Below are positions 49,512-63,700 of a stretch of 64,000 nucleotides of DNA, in pieces (the first letter of the stretch is position 1; the number at the start of each line of letters is the position of its first letter). Location: contig QXJR01000010.1 in NCBI GenBank assembly GCA_020975725.1, forward strand, positions 577,501 through 641,500, in the 5' to 3' direction. A program made the translations under genes and the position numbers. The notes under the pieces are model-generated. The model worked only from the letters and a program-made list of their open reading frames with translations, did not search any database and had not been told where the DNA came from. The DNA comes from Picocystis sp. L7. Its lineage: Eukaryota; Chlorophyta; Picocystophyceae; Picocystales; Picocystaceae.

Positions 49512-50813
49512 CAGCCATCCCCTCCTGCACAAGGAGACATGCAGGAGCATGGTGCGGGAAACGCAGGGTAGGATTGGGGCGTCCTAGGAGCAACGGGGAG
49601 GCTAACCATGGGAGTTTTCAGGGCGGCCCGTGCAAGGAGAGGCGTTTTTCCATGTCGCCCAACATTGTAACGTGCCGTCCATTGCTTCACTACCTTCCCT
49701 TCACATCTCGGTTGTCATTGTCTCGAGCTTGCGGGAGCAATGTGTCTCTCTCGATCCTTCCGAATAGTGCGAGTGGGAAGTCTTCCATGCACATCTCCCA
49801 GTCCTACGGGGCTGCTAGGCTCCTAGCCACGATTCAAAGCCCTTTTTGGCCTGGGAGATGTAGCCCACCCACTGCTTTTATGCGAAGGGTGTGGGCCTGC
49901 GCAGGTGGGTGAATAGTCTCTTGCGACGGCCGCGGAGGAGCTTCCCCCTTTCAAACGAGGATGCTCAGCAGGACATTTTACGTGTTTGGGTTTGATGGCG
50001 GCCGAACTGGTTCCGCAGCTGCCAGATGCTGGAGGCGTGCACATGTCGCAGGGTCTTCTTGGAGGAGGACCCTTCGTTTCCGTTTCACCTGCTGGATTTC
50101 TTTCTAGCGTCTGTATGTCTCGGAGCATGGAATTGTATCGAGCAAACTTGTATCCATCGAGATAGATTTTTCAGGACTGTGCAAAGGTGTGTCAACTGCG
50201 ACGACCAATCTGATGGCACGTTTTCTCATGGGAACAATCCACCGTCAGGTTGAAGACGTTTCCCACGATGCCCTTTGGTGCTCCAGGCCTGAACGCAACT
50301 GGACGCCTGAATGGAGTCAGATCACCGAACCAATTGGGACGGTAGAGGAGTGGAAGAAACGCGTGGGAGAGAAAAACCGGATCCAGCGTAGACGCCGCTT
50401 GTGTTGCCATGCCACTGCACAAACCATGAGCCGGGCACCTTTGGCCGAACCGGATGAATGAGATGGTCGTCCGCAGCCACGTACGCTTCGTGCATTGGAG
50501 CATCGCGATCCAGGATCAAGGAGACTTTGCTTCGGATCATACACATCGAACCCATGCCAGGAACGGTAGGGAAGAGACACCTCGTGGAAGTTTCTCCTCG
50601 ATGAAGATCCGAGTGGATCTTACGTCTGTGCATGTGGGTGTAAGACGCGAGGGTTTGTGAATTGCCGCATCCTAGGGAATTCTGATGCATCATAGGACGC
50701 CCACCTGAATGGATTTCATGCACATCTCGTCCTACATGGTACAGGCATCTGTTCATGACTTTTCCCCACAGCTTGTGGGGTCATGGGATGTCCATCGACC
50801 CCACCCGCCAGTC

Positions 50814-50875
50814 CGGTTCAGACCGGCCTCCTTATAAGGGGTTTTCATCTCGATTGACCGAGGGAGACCGGACCT
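50814..50875 (+). promoter_or_regulatory. Dispersed promoter-proximal element, copy 2
   Basis: CCGGTTCAGACC, TTATAAGGGG and CATCTCGATTGACCGAGG (50846-50863) occur in the same order as at 16394-16450. It is about 0.85 kb from the polyketide synthase start. Confidence 0.5.
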
Positions 50876-51258
50876 TTGAAAGGGAAAGCTTTCCGGGGAG
50901 GGATCCCTTTCGACCTGCGGAAGGGGGATCAGGTTCCCCACGTCGATCCGAGTGCCGTTCGTGAGGGGTGGAGAGGCGAGGGGAGACGATTTCCCCTTGG
51001 GTTCGAGGGAGGGGGCGTGGGAATTCTCCCCCCTCCCTCGTCTTCCTCGGATACGATGTAGGACAGATCCAAGGAGGGGGGTCCCGATCCCCCCGTCCCA
51101 CGCCCCCCCCCGCCTCCCCCGTCGATCCGTCCGAGGAAGACCCACCCCGGGGGGAAGGGGACACGCCCCACCGTGGTCCTCATCCGTTCCGAGGAACCCA
51201 TGGGTTCGATCCGTCCGAGGGAATTCCCACCCCTCCCCAACGGTCCACCGTCCAGAAA

Positions 51259-51475
51259 GGGGGGCATTCGCTTCGCTTCGTTCCCCCCGAGAAAGGGGGC
51301 ATTGCCGCCGCCCCTCTCGGCCCGTCCCCAAGAAAAGGGGGGCATTCGCTTCGCTTCGTTCCCCCCGAAAAGGGGGGCATTGCGGGCGCGCACCTCGCCG
51401 TCGGCCCGAAGGGGGGCATTCGCTTCGCTTCGTTCCCCCCAAAAAGGGGGGCATTGCCGGTTCGCATCTCCGTTT
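51259..51475. repeat. Tandem G6/C6 hairpin array
   Basis: Three copies starting at 51259, 51337 and 51411 of GGGGGGCATTCGCTTCGCTT followed by CGTTCCCCCC, then a short A-rich spacer and a second G-run with CATTGC. Each copy can fold as C6/G6 hairpins. Periods are 78 and 74 bp. Confidence 0.88.
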
Positions 51476-51718
51476 CGGAACGAGGGAAGGTGGGAGCACA
51501 CGTCGTCATGGACACGCACGTTGCAAGGAACGAAGTATAGTCTTTGCAAGCGCGCATCGGACGGCTGGCGGGACCAGCAGAGAGGACGTGCTTCCCATTG
51601 CCATCGGAAGCATCGTTCATCGAACGGTCCGGGAGGTCAGGACGTGGTGGAAACCTTGGATGGACAGGAGTGAGACACGAACGAAGCGCGAGACGCGAAG
51701 CAGCGGAAGGGAAAGAGG

Positions 51719-54700
51719 ATGGGAGGGTGGTGGAAGAGGCGAACGAAACGCGAAGACGTCGAACGTATGACACCCGCGACGATGGGAAGAGAAGGGGATC
51801 CGTTGGAGGCAGGAACGACCAACCCACAGCAAGAACAAGGAAGCAAAAACGTGCCAAGAGATCGCCAAGGAGCGTGGAAGGCCTGGAACGATACGTGGAT
51901 GCTACCTGCGCGAGGAGATAGGAAAGCAGACGTCGTCGAATACGATCGAAACGGAGACTGGAAAACCTTGGGATACGAAGAGATCCTCGCAAGGGCCAAG
52001 GCGATGCGGCGCTTCCTGAGGCAGGTCGTCCGATGCAAGCCAGGAGATAGGATCGCCGTCCTGTCGAGCAACTCTGCGTCTGTGCTAGAAATTCACTTCG
52101 CAGCTTCGCAGGAAGGCCTGATTGTACTCAACCTGAACGTGCATCTAACACCCGACGAACTTGCCCATATCGTCAAAGATTCTGAACCTACCTGCTGCTT
52201 CCTGGAGGACGAAAAGCGCGAGACCATCGTGAAAGCACTGCAGATTGCTGGCGTCCAGTTGGATACGGTTTGGTTGATCACCATGGGGAGACTTCAAGGT
52301 GTTCCTTTGCACGAAGCCACTGATTATGAGGAGGTTTGTGATCAGTATGGTCAGCTTCCCGGTCTCCCCTGTCAGGGATCTGGGATGGCCGGATACATGA
52401 TGTACTACACTTCTGGAACAACTGGAACTCCAAAAGGAGTGGTCCTCAGCCAGTCGGCCGTGCATTCACATGCCTGCGGAACCATTGTTGAGATGGGCCT
52501 TTCCCAGGATGATGTCTGGGGCCACTTCGCGCCCATGTTCCACCTGGTGGATGCATTTGCCATGTACGCCATAAGTATGGTGGGGGGAAGGCATGTGATT
52601 CCACACCGCTTCAATGCGCTTTCGGCACTTGCTGTGGTCGAACGAGAAGGCGTCACCTGCGTCAACTTTGCATCAACTATGCTCACCATATTGGTGTCGG
52701 GACGTTCAATTCAATGTAATGCGCTCCACAGCATGCGCATCCTATCTTGTGGCGGGTCACCGCTACCTCCAGCAGTCGCGTCAACTGTCATCGCATTCGT
52801 TGGGTGTGAATTTTTTGTTTCGTATGGCATGACCGAGTGCTGTGGGAAAATATCCATGTCACTTGTTCCAAAACCAAAGGTGGCTACTTATCCAGAAGCG
52901 GCTTTGTCCTTTGTCTGCAGCTCTGGACGGCCATTTTGCTTGAACGATGTTAGGGTAGTGGATGCACAGAAGGAAACTGATGTTGTTCCAGGAAGTAAGG
53001 AAGTGGGTGAAGTGTGGATCAGAGGTAGTAGCGTGTTTACCGGGTACTGGCAGGTGCCGCTCAGCTACGAGTCTTCCTTTGCCCAAGGCTGGTTCCGCAC
53101 AGGCGATCTAGCTTATCTTGATTCATCAGGCTTCATTTCGATTGTCGACAGAGCAAAAGACATGATTCTCTGTGGAGGGGAGAATGTGTACTGTGCGGAG
53201 GTAGAAGCAATCTTGCATCGGCATGAAGGTGTGAGTCAAGCTGCAGTATTTGGCATTCCTGATGAGTTGATGGGAGAGATACCTTGCGCTGCAGTGACGC
53301 TGAAAGACAAAGCCAATGTAACCACAGAGTCCCTGAAGCAATTCTGTGCAAGATTTCTTTCCAGCTACAAGATCCCAGGTGACATACTTATCGTGGACTC
53401 TCTACCTCTTACTGGCTCTGGAAAAGTAACCAAGTCAAAGCTGAAGTCTTTGTACTCGCAACGGCACAGGGCAGCTTGTGAACCCCAGCAGCAGTGTGGT
53501 CAACATAGCATCAGCTTCCGGGAAGTTGCTTGGAGGAAAGTGGATGCCCATGACCTGGAGGAGCACACCACATGCGATACTAGACGTTGGCTTGTCCTGA
53601 ATTTTGCGGAGACGATGGATGTATCTCTGAATTTTGCCAAGGGTGATGGATATCCTTGCAACGTTCTCTCATTTTCTTCCAGTGGCTTTGATGTGCAAGT
53701 GATAGAGGAAGTGCTACTGGAAAGCTATGGTTCCTTGGATCTGATAATTGTGAGTATGGAAGAAGAAATGCATTCTTCTTTGTGCTGCATTGTAAAGAGA
53801 GTCCTGGCATTTGCAGACACCTGTCTGCATGCTCCGCATTTGGTCTTTGCGATGGAAGGGGTAGTGGTGTACAAAGATTATGTATGCTTTCCAGCCTTTT
53901 TCGATTTATGTGCAAGATATAACACGCATCTTGGAATGTCCGTTTTCTGGTACAACCATGGCCAACTTGCAGGGTCGAAGACTGACCTTACTTCTGTGGC
54001 GAAGAAGCTTTTGCATCTCAGTGAGATAGACTGTAGCCCGGGCCTACATCAGTATTTGGTGAAATCCTCAAACAGTTTCTACCACCTTATGTTACTGCCA
54101 ACAGGTCAGGACGATCCCAACAGGCGTAGTATTTTGGATAATGCAGCTAGTGCACTTTTTGTTTGCAGGCGTGGTATTATTGACAACCTTGACCGTCTGG
54201 AAGCCATAGTTCCAGACCAAGGCTTTAGCACCGTTTGCTGTTCAGAAGCTCTCGACACATTCAGCTCCGGTACTTTTCTTGAGGTTGTACGTGGAAGAAA
54301 ATTCTCCCATGTCGGCATCCTATCAAATGCAGATACTCATGGAAATGAAGACTTCCTTGCCTTTGCTGGATGCATTGAACAATTGGTAGAAAGGAAAGTG
54401 CCATCAAGCAGGTCCGAACTTGTCTTGTCTGATGTCAGCAAGATTTTGGAAAAAGTTTCTGCTAAGGTGATGGGACACCACGTGGCCTTGAATCAACCGT
54501 TGATGGATCAAGGCATGAATTCAATGATGGCTGTTCAGCTTACTGAAGCTTTGGAGCGGGAATTGTCCACCGCCCTACCTGCTACACTTGTATTTGACTT
54601 CCCTACCATTGAAGATATGGCAGCGTCAATTGCCACTGCAGGGAAATCAACAGGGGAAGAAGGAAAGCAAGTTTGCGATGAAATTTCATGTGCTGTCAGA

Positions 54701-57700
54701 GAATTCGTGGGTTTTGACTTGGATGAACGTCTACCACTGCTTGATAATGGACTAACGTCTATCTCAGCTGTAGCATTGAGCCAAAAACTTTCAGAAATCT
54801 CTGGGGTTGAAGTTCCTAGTACACTTGTCTTTGACTACCCTAACCTGGAATCATTGAAGAATTATTTTTCTTCAATGCACAAAAGTGTACCAGTAGGAAA
54901 TGTTGCGCCGCAAGCAAGAGATACAGGTAGGCAATTTGACATCAGTGTCACAGCCAACAGCGGTGACTTGCCCACCTCCTGCTGTTGGGATAAGAACAAC
55001 AGAGGGGAAGATTGTATAGATGTTGTACCACTGGATAGGTGGCAGTGGAGACCAAATGGCCTTTGGGCGCTTGGGGGCTTTTTAGATGCAGTGGACATGA
55101 TAGATGCAGTTGCAGTTGGATTGTCTGCAGCAGAGGCAGAAATGACGGATCCTCAGCAGAGGCGCCTTCTACACCATGAACTCATTTTGAGAACATGCAA
55201 TACGAATCACGATAGCTACAAAGGTGTGTACGTGGGGATTTCAATGGTGGAGTATCCCCGATTGTTTTCCTTTCTGTCCCAGAAGATGACTGCATTCCAT
55301 GCAACAGGTTCCCATCTTAGTGTAGCTTCTGGCAGGATTTCATATACGTTCGGCTATGGTGGTCCTGCAATTACCGTTGACACTGCTTGTTCTGCATCCC
55401 TTGTAGCGACACACATGGGTAAGACCGCACTATCAAATCAAGAATGCAACCAAATCAGTGTAGGAGGAGTCAACATGATGTTTCATCCACAGTGGACAAT
55501 TGCTTGCGGCAGAGCAGGTATGCTTTCTGCAGACTCTCATTGCAAGACCATGGATATTAGTGCAGATGGTTATGTGCGCTCAGAAGCATGCATTTTGTTT
55601 CACTTTGAACCAGCAGGCCACCCTGTAAATGCTCAAGCAGCAATACTGAAGGGTTCTGCTGTGAATCAGGATGGGAGATCAAGTTCTTTGACAGCACCCA
55701 ATGGGCCATCTCAGCAAAAAGTAATAGGCTATGCACTTGGAAACGCCGGTAGCCTGCCTGCCAATGTAGTTGGCATGGAACTTCATGGGACAGGTACGGC
55801 ACTTGGTGATCCCATTGAAGTTGGTGCACTCTGGAGGGTTCTCGCCGGACCGTTATGTGCAAGGGCAGTCTGCTTATCTTCGACAAAGTCAATATTTGGT
55901 CACGCAGAGCCTGCTGCTGGTATTCTTGGGCTTCTCAGGCTTTCAGAGGCTGTGTCCATGAAAAGTTTTCTTCCTGTTTCCAACCTGCGTACTGTCAATC
56001 CATATGTGGCAAGGGTACTGGAATCGAGCAAGCCCCTGGGGGCAGTTGCACGAGAGCCCACACCTCAGTTTGCTTTGGAAGGAAGCGATGTATGGGGAGT
56101 CAGTGCCTTTGCCTTTCAAGGGACGAATGCCCATGCTTTGATCAGTACAGGAAGCGATGGAACGTTTACGAAGACAAAAGCAGGGGAGGAAGCATCGTTT
56201 ATTGAAGCCAAACGCTTTTGGGTTGTCCCAATCCTGCATCCTACACTTAGGGGTGTAGCAGGATGCAGCTCAAGACACAAAATGCAGGTCACACTCCAGC
56301 GGACAAGCACAAGCTTAAGCTACTTGTTTGGAACGTCTGTGAAAGGATACGAGTACATTCCTATGTCCACTCTTTTGGATATAGAGGTATCTTGTGGCCG
56401 TATGCTTCGGATGGATGGTTCAAAGGTTTTGGTCCAAAACTTTGTGACATCCTTCTTTCCCTCCACGCAACTCTTGCTTGACACAGATGGAAGCTCACTC
56501 GTGTTTGCTGTGGAATTCGATGCACTACTTGGGGTTTCTGATGCTGTAATGCAGGAGGAACAAGGTAGATCGTCTGTCTTTTCCTGCAAATTTTCTACTT
56601 GGCGGGCTGTGCTTGGAGTGACCAGAGTTTGTTCAAGAAAACAAAGCATTGGCATCGGAAGTTTGTGCTCCTTGGATCCCTCAGATAGTGCAGCATCTGC
56701 GTACGAGAAATGCATCTGCCAAGGGGAGGTATATCTTCCACGTCGAGAGTCCCCTCTAGCCCACTTCATATCACCTGGAGCTGTAGAATGTCTTTCGCAA
56801 GCTGCTACCCACAGAGGTTTGCCTGGTATGGTTCCTACCTCCTGTGGATGCTTCCACTTGTCCGAAGGAAGAGCTCATGGGCTACACGCACTAATGGGTG
56901 AAAGTCGAGTCCACAAGCGCACCAAACAGCAGCTTTTGTCTGGAAGAGCTGCGGGTGCATTCTGGTTGCATGTGGCCTTTGTCAGCAATCAAAAGCTTAT
57001 GCATAGTGGACAATTTCCAAGTTCAGCAAGTAGCAAGCAAGCGGGTAATTATGCTATGAGCGCCCCTGGAGGAGGTGCCCTCAAAGTTGAAGTTCTCGCT
57101 TGCATTCAGGATTGTGTCAACGATGTGCTAGGAGAGGCAGTCAAAGTCCATGAGCCGCTAATGGCCAGTGGTATGGACTCGTTGGGGGCGGTAGAAATTG
57201 TACATCGCCTTCGAAGTATCTTTCATGTGGAAATCCCTGAAACTCTTACATTCGACTACCCCACAATAAGTGCCATCTATGAGTACATCTCTCTACTCGT
57301 CGAGAAAGAAGAAAGGCTGCTGCTACCATCCGCACAGGATCCCGTGTCAATGCAACGTAGTACCCACAGAAAACACCACTTGGTAAGTATAGTGTCTCAG
57401 AGTGCAAGAATGCCACACTGTAGAAACCACATTGACGATGCAGACTTGATATCGGTTGCTCACCTCCAACGTTGGGACCCAGAAAGAAACATTAGTAGGC
57501 CGAATGAAATATCTACACGCTTTGGAGGTTTCTTTCACGATGTGCATTTTTTCGATGCCAGTACATTTGGAATCTCGTTGATAGAGGGAGAGCTAATGGA
57601 TCCACAGCAACGAATAATACTGGAGGAGGTGCTGAACGCCATGCATCCTCAACCACGCTTGTGCTCAAACCTCGATCAAACCTCCTGTGTTCTAGGCATT

Positions 57701-60700
57701 GCCCCTGGGACATACTACAGTGTATGTGCGGAGAATATGAAATGCCAAAACCCGTACGTGGTAACTGCTGTCGATATGAGTGTTGCATCTGGCAGGATTT
57801 CTTACACGTTTGGATTGCATGGACCTTCGATCTCAGTCAATACTGCTTGCTCTTCATCGCTAGTTGCATTTCATCTCTGTATACAGACAAATGATGGTAG
57901 CATGAGCCACGGCATTGCTGGGGGGGTTCAGGTGTATGTCACTGCAGCCACTAGCTTCATGGTTGCCAGCGCCCAAATGTTAGCCGCAGATGGTCGCTGT
58001 AAAACTGTTGATGCGGCGGCTGATGGCTATGTTCGAGGGGAAGCTGTAGGGATTATTCGAGTGGGATTTCTTCATCCTCTTTCGTCTGAAAGAAATGCAA
58101 GTATTGGATATTTGAAAAGTTTAGGAACTGCTGTGAATCAAGATGGCAGATCGTCGTCTTTGACTGCTCCACATGGTCCCTCTCAGGAAAGAGTCATCCA
58201 CACCGCTCTGAATGAATCTTTCCTAGAAAACAAGCTCGAAATTCAAAGTCTACAAATGCATGGCACAGGTACTTCGTTGGGCGATCCTATTGAAATTGGA
58301 GCAATCACTAGAGTCCTCCAACATGTACGAGGTATGATGTGTCACAGAACATTCACGCTTGCTTCTTGGAAGACTTCAGCAGGGCATGCAGAAGCTGCTG
58401 CAGGTGTTTCTGCAAGCATCAGTAACTTATTGAACTTGCAAGATGGGCAACATATGCCACTGCTGCACTTGCGCGTGTTGAATCCATTCGTGGCCAAGTC
58501 CCTTTCAATGAATCAGTGCAGTGGCGATTCTCCCTTTGCAATACCAAGACAGCGGTCATGCAGCTCAAGACTTATTCATGACAGCTGTAGCGCTGGCCTA
58601 GTAAGTTCCTTCGCCTTTCAGGGCACGAATGCCCATGTTGTATTTGGAAACGACCTGTCTGGCCTTACATATCCTTTTCACCATCAAGCAACTAGATTAT
58701 ATAGGAAGCTTGCCCTCTGGGCTTCTCCTCAAAAGAGTGTGTTGTTGAGAACTGTACAATGCTATAAGGAGCTGCAAGAGTTTGACGTCAGTTTGAACTA
58801 TTCAGCTCTTGCAGGCGTTCGGGGCATTTCGTTACAGGGAGCTGCATGGCCATTTAAGTGCGTCTTGCTGGAGTCTTTTCATGCTGCCGCATGTTTGCTT
58901 CTTGACTCTGTAGAGGAGGTCCTCATGCCTGCAGTGAAGAACGCCGTCTTTCCAGCCAGTCTTGTTGAAGAGGTGGACAAGGCTGGTTCCAAATATGTTT
59001 TGGATTGCATTGTGAGACTTGAACAGAATCAAGGTTTTGCCTGTGCAAAATACCTACGCCAATCTGACTCAGAAGGGACAATGATTGCTGCGTCAGAAAT
59101 ATGCATGCTTCAACAAAGGCAGCTTACTGGAGCTGATGTAAGACAGCTCCAGCCAGAGGCTCTGGTTTTGGCTTTGCCACCAAAGTCCAGACAATTGCAG
59201 AAAACTGGACAAGTATGTGGGCTTACTGCAATTCAAGAAACCTCCGCGAGACCTGCCATATTGCTTCAGAGCACAGTCCAACTCATGGCTGGGGTGGGAA
59301 AGTCGGGTCCAAAGAGCATTTCGTTGTATGCCAGTGAAGCTCCTGCCGACGACTGTTTGCATCTTTGTGGCTTCCTTTCTGGACAGCTTACCGTACAATG
59401 CGAAGAAAGGTGGACTCTTTACGCTGCTGGGAGAAGTCAATTGAGCGTGCAAATAAGAGATGTTGTTGCTCCTACTGCTACTGATGATGCACACATTCAA
59501 TCTGCTGCACACCCTATGGAAGAGTCACCTCAAAATTCGATTTTGTACAATGTCGTATGGAACGTTTCAGGTTGCTTCAGGAAAGCCCCTTCGCTTGATG
59601 CGGCACACAACAGTGCATTCAAAGCTGCGAAAACGAGCATGGACACCTTCTGTGGCAGAAAGATGTGTGCTCAGTTCCTTGAAATCTTGCAACAGAGGCC
59701 AGGAACTCTTTCACTACTAACTGAAGCAGGCTCTACAGGGGCAAATGAATGTGCTGCTAATAATATGCTATCTAATGATCCTTCATTCCTTCATGTCCAA
59801 GGTTTCTGGGGTCTCATCCGGGCAGCATGCCAGGAGAGCAGCAGCCTTTGGTTCACAGGAGCAAGAGTTCATAGCAATAAAGGGGGAACCAGTACTGATT
59901 TATCGCAGCGTTGCATGGAAAACAACTTGGGATATGGAGGTCTTCTTCGCGCAAACACTTTGGCAAGTGCTCAACTAGTAAGGCTCCAACTGAACAGTAA
60001 ATCAAGCATGCCTTTCACTCACTTTTTCAGTAACTATGGGCGTTTCCCACACAATAATTGTTGGCAGGAAAATAATTTCAGAGATGGAGGTCAAGTAGCT
60101 GTCAGAATTATGGCAACAGGTTTGAGATTTGCCGAGTTCCTGGAGATTCTGGAAGGAAAGTGTTTGTCCTGCTCAACATTAGGTTTGGATTGCTCATTTG
60201 TAGTCATTGCAAACAAAGACGAAACTATCGCTGCAGGAACCAAAGCACTTGGTATTGTTCCTAAAGCCCTGAACGGACTGGCGTATGTTACTAGCTCAAC
60301 GTTGGCACTTCTACCTCCTACGGTTTCATTTGAGGAAGCTGCGACCATGCCCACGGTGTTTGTGACTGCGGATTTGACCTTGGGTCGCGGAGGCAACGCG
60401 GGCATGGGCGACCGTGTGTTGATCCAAGCTGCCTCCGGCGGTGTGGGTCTGGCCAGTGGGCAAGTGACACGTGCTGGAGGTGGCCACGTGCTGGGCACGG
60501 CCGGTAACCCCGGGAAGCGGTCTCTTTTGCGCCAGCTTGGCGCATTGCACGTGGGCAGTTCCAGGGACACTTCCTTTGCGGAGATCTGTGCTTGGAGCGG
60601 TAGTGTAGACCTTGTTTTGAACTCGCTTACCTCTCCTGGCATGGTTTCTTCTTCTCTCTCTGTCTTGGCTCCTGGCGGGTGTTTCTGCGAGATTGGCAAG

Positions 60701-63700
60701 CGGGACATTTGGTGCGCGGGCAGCGTCATGATGGAGCGTGTGGACGTTAGCTACGAGCTGGTTGCGGTAGACTTCTTGCCCCCATTGGTGCACTGGCAGG
60801 CCTTGCAGCGTCTGGCTCACCTGCTGGGGCAAGGCTTGATCCATCCCTTGATGCACACGTGTCACAGTCTTGGTTCTACGGCCGAGGCCTTGCGCCAGAT
60901 GTCCAAGGCGCGTCACGTGGGGAAGGTTGTGGTCCACGATGGGAGCTGTCGTGCAATGCCCCTTTCGGGAGGCGTGCTGATCACTGGAGGCACGGGGTCT
61001 CTCGGAATCCTTACAAGTGGATGGCTACTTGAGCGACAGTTCAGTCATTTCAGATTGGGTGGTCGAAGTGGTCATTGCCCGGATTATCAACTTAGGAAGC
61101 TCGTAAGGGCATCATCTGCTGTTAGTATTTGTAGGGTAGACGTTGGCTGCCAAGCAGAGTGTGCCGCTTTTCAATGTGTAAGTTATGGACGAAGTTATCA
61201 CTCTCCGCCATGGACTTCTAGGGTCCATGCAGGGGGTCTACTTGTAGATGCAACAGTTGGCAACCAGTCTTCTGCGCTATTGCGGGCTTCCTTTGCTCCG
61301 AAAGTGAATGGGTTGTTGAATCTTCACCAATGGGGAGGGTTGTGGCCTCAGCAGATGGGTATAGCTTTCTCTTCTGTTGCTTCTCTACTTGGATCTCCTG
61401 GACAGGCGAATTACAGTGCTGCCAATGCGGTTCTTGACTTTTGGTGCGATAGTTCTCAATGCAAGGGGATAAGCACAGTAAGCATTCAATGGGGTGCATG
61501 GGCTGGTGGTGGCATGTCCAACAAGGATAAAAGCACCGCACGTACACTGGAAAGGATGGGCATGTCGTTTTTACAAGTTGAGGAGGGTTTTGGTGCCCTA
61601 CAGGCCATCCTGTGTGGTCAATGTGTAGATAGCCTTAGTTTAAGGCCTCTTGGGGGACAGGCGGTAGCTGTACCATTCCAATGGAAGAAGTTTTGCCAGA
61701 ATTTGAGGGGAACCAACAATTCCTCTTGCCTCTTTGTTGAAGATTTCAATCCACGTGATCTTCCACCTTCTGCAGATGACAAGCCCTACCAACATGTTAC
61801 ATTGCAGGAACGAGATTTGGGGGACAAGACAAAGAACGATAAGGAAGTTTTTGACAGCGTTGCTGCAGCAGTGAAGATTGCAATGGGAGAGGAGATACCT
61901 CCAGACCAACCGCTTATGGCTGCAGGTCTTGACTCGCTCGGTGCAATCTCATTGAAAGATTCTCTCGTAAAAGCATTTGGTGCAGACCTCCCCGACACTC
62001 TTGCATTTGACTACCCCACAATCGATGCCATTCATACGATGCTTATGGAGACAGTGTTCGGTGTTATCACTCAGACTGATGTATATCTATCTCACAGGAA
62101 TTTCGACGGAGCAGAAAGGGCTGTATCCTACCTGCACGCAGCTTCTTGGCAGCTTCCCTGCTCTGTTGATGAAGATATACCACACGACACTGTCATGCAT
62201 ACTCCTACAGAACGTTGGGACGTTGAAGCTGAACAATGGGCCACTGCTAAAGCCATTGCAAGGTTTGGATCATTTCTCAAGTCCATTGACAAGTTTGATG
62301 GAGTGATGTTCAATGTTTCTGCAAGCGAAGCTATGGCCATGGATCCTCAACACCGCCTCCTTCTAGAATCTAGCCTCAGTGTTTTGTATGGGGACAGGGC
62401 CTCATCCACCAATGTCCGGTCTCAGCTGGATGACTGTGATGTCGTTGTGGGGATAGCCCCTGGAGATTACCAAGGTCTCTGTATTCAGCACCGGAAATTT
62501 GATAGTACCTTTACTGCGACTGGTACTACAACAAGTCTTGCTTCTGGTCGTCTTTCGTATGTTTTTGGAATGCACGGCAGGTGTTTGAGCATCGATACTG
62601 CTTGCTCATCATCGCTAACTGCACTGCATATTGCTTGCTTTCCAAGACAGCTTTCCCCAAAGCTTGTAGGTGGAGTCCAATTATACTGTACCCCATGGAC
62701 CACATTGGCTGTAGGACTGGCTGGTATGCTTTCTCCTGAAGGAAGGTGCAAAACTTTAGATTCAGCTGCAAACGGGTATGCTCGGGGAGAAGCCTGCCTG
62801 TCATTCCTGGTTCTGACGGAGCCTGGGGATGTCTCGGCAAATAAATCAGCTGTCAGTGTGATGGGAACAGCAATCAACCAGGATGGGAGGTCAAGTACTC
62901 TAACCGCTCCCCATGGCCCCTCCCAGCAGCAAGTAATTATGAGGGCCCTTTGTGATGCTGAGTGCAAACAAGATCAAATGGACAAAGTACAGCTTCATGG
63001 CACAGGCACCCTACTAGGAGACCCTATTGAGATGGGGGCTTTCACAAATGCTATCGCTGAACCGGCCGGAGTAGATACCCCGGTCGCAGTGGCAGCAAGC
63101 AAAGCCATTTTCGCACACACTGAAGCTGCAGCAGGACTGCTAAGCGTAGCTCTAGCATGGAAATACTCTCTCAATTGCTCTGAAAGAGGTAATGCTCACC
63201 TAAGGTTTGTCAGTCCTATGGTCATCTCATCAATGTCCGGGAACAGGAGAGCACCCTTCAGGATACATTGTTACATTGCTCGGGATCGTGCGGCTATGCC
63301 CACGGCAAAATCGTCAGCTCCATGCATTGATGGGATAAGTGCATTTGCGTTTCAAGGTTCGAATGCCCATGCCATCCTCCAGAGTACCATCCATCCAATT
63401 CAGCACAATATTTACGCAGAAGCGTCAAAATTTAGAACCCAACTGACGTCCTGTTATTGGCCAGCAAATCACATGTGGCTGCTACCAGTGCATGCAACAG
63501 TCTCAACGAATCAAATAACAATTTCTGCATTTTTGGGGCGCCCTGGCTGCAGCTTTTTGCTAGATCATGTGGTCCTGGATCGCATGATTTTCCCTGGCGC
63601 TGGGTACATGGAGCTGGTTTCTTCTGCTTCTTCCTTGGTCTTGGAATCCGGTGAAGCATCGGCTGCGCAAGGGGTCTTGGTTGGGGGTTCCATTCCACAG

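Larger units (their letters stand above)
49512..51718. other. Intergenic region upstream of the polyketide synthase
   Basis: About 2.2 kb. It has a TGTAA near 49663, the second copy of the dispersed element at 50814, many GC-rich inverted repeats from 50930 to 51250, and a hairpin array at 51259-51475. Frames over the array are repeat artefacts. Confidence 0.55.

Noticed and set aside
50952-51770. 272-codon plus-strand frame upstream of the PKS
   Set aside because: Repeat-derived peptide from the hairpin array; three frames there are open because of the repeat composition.
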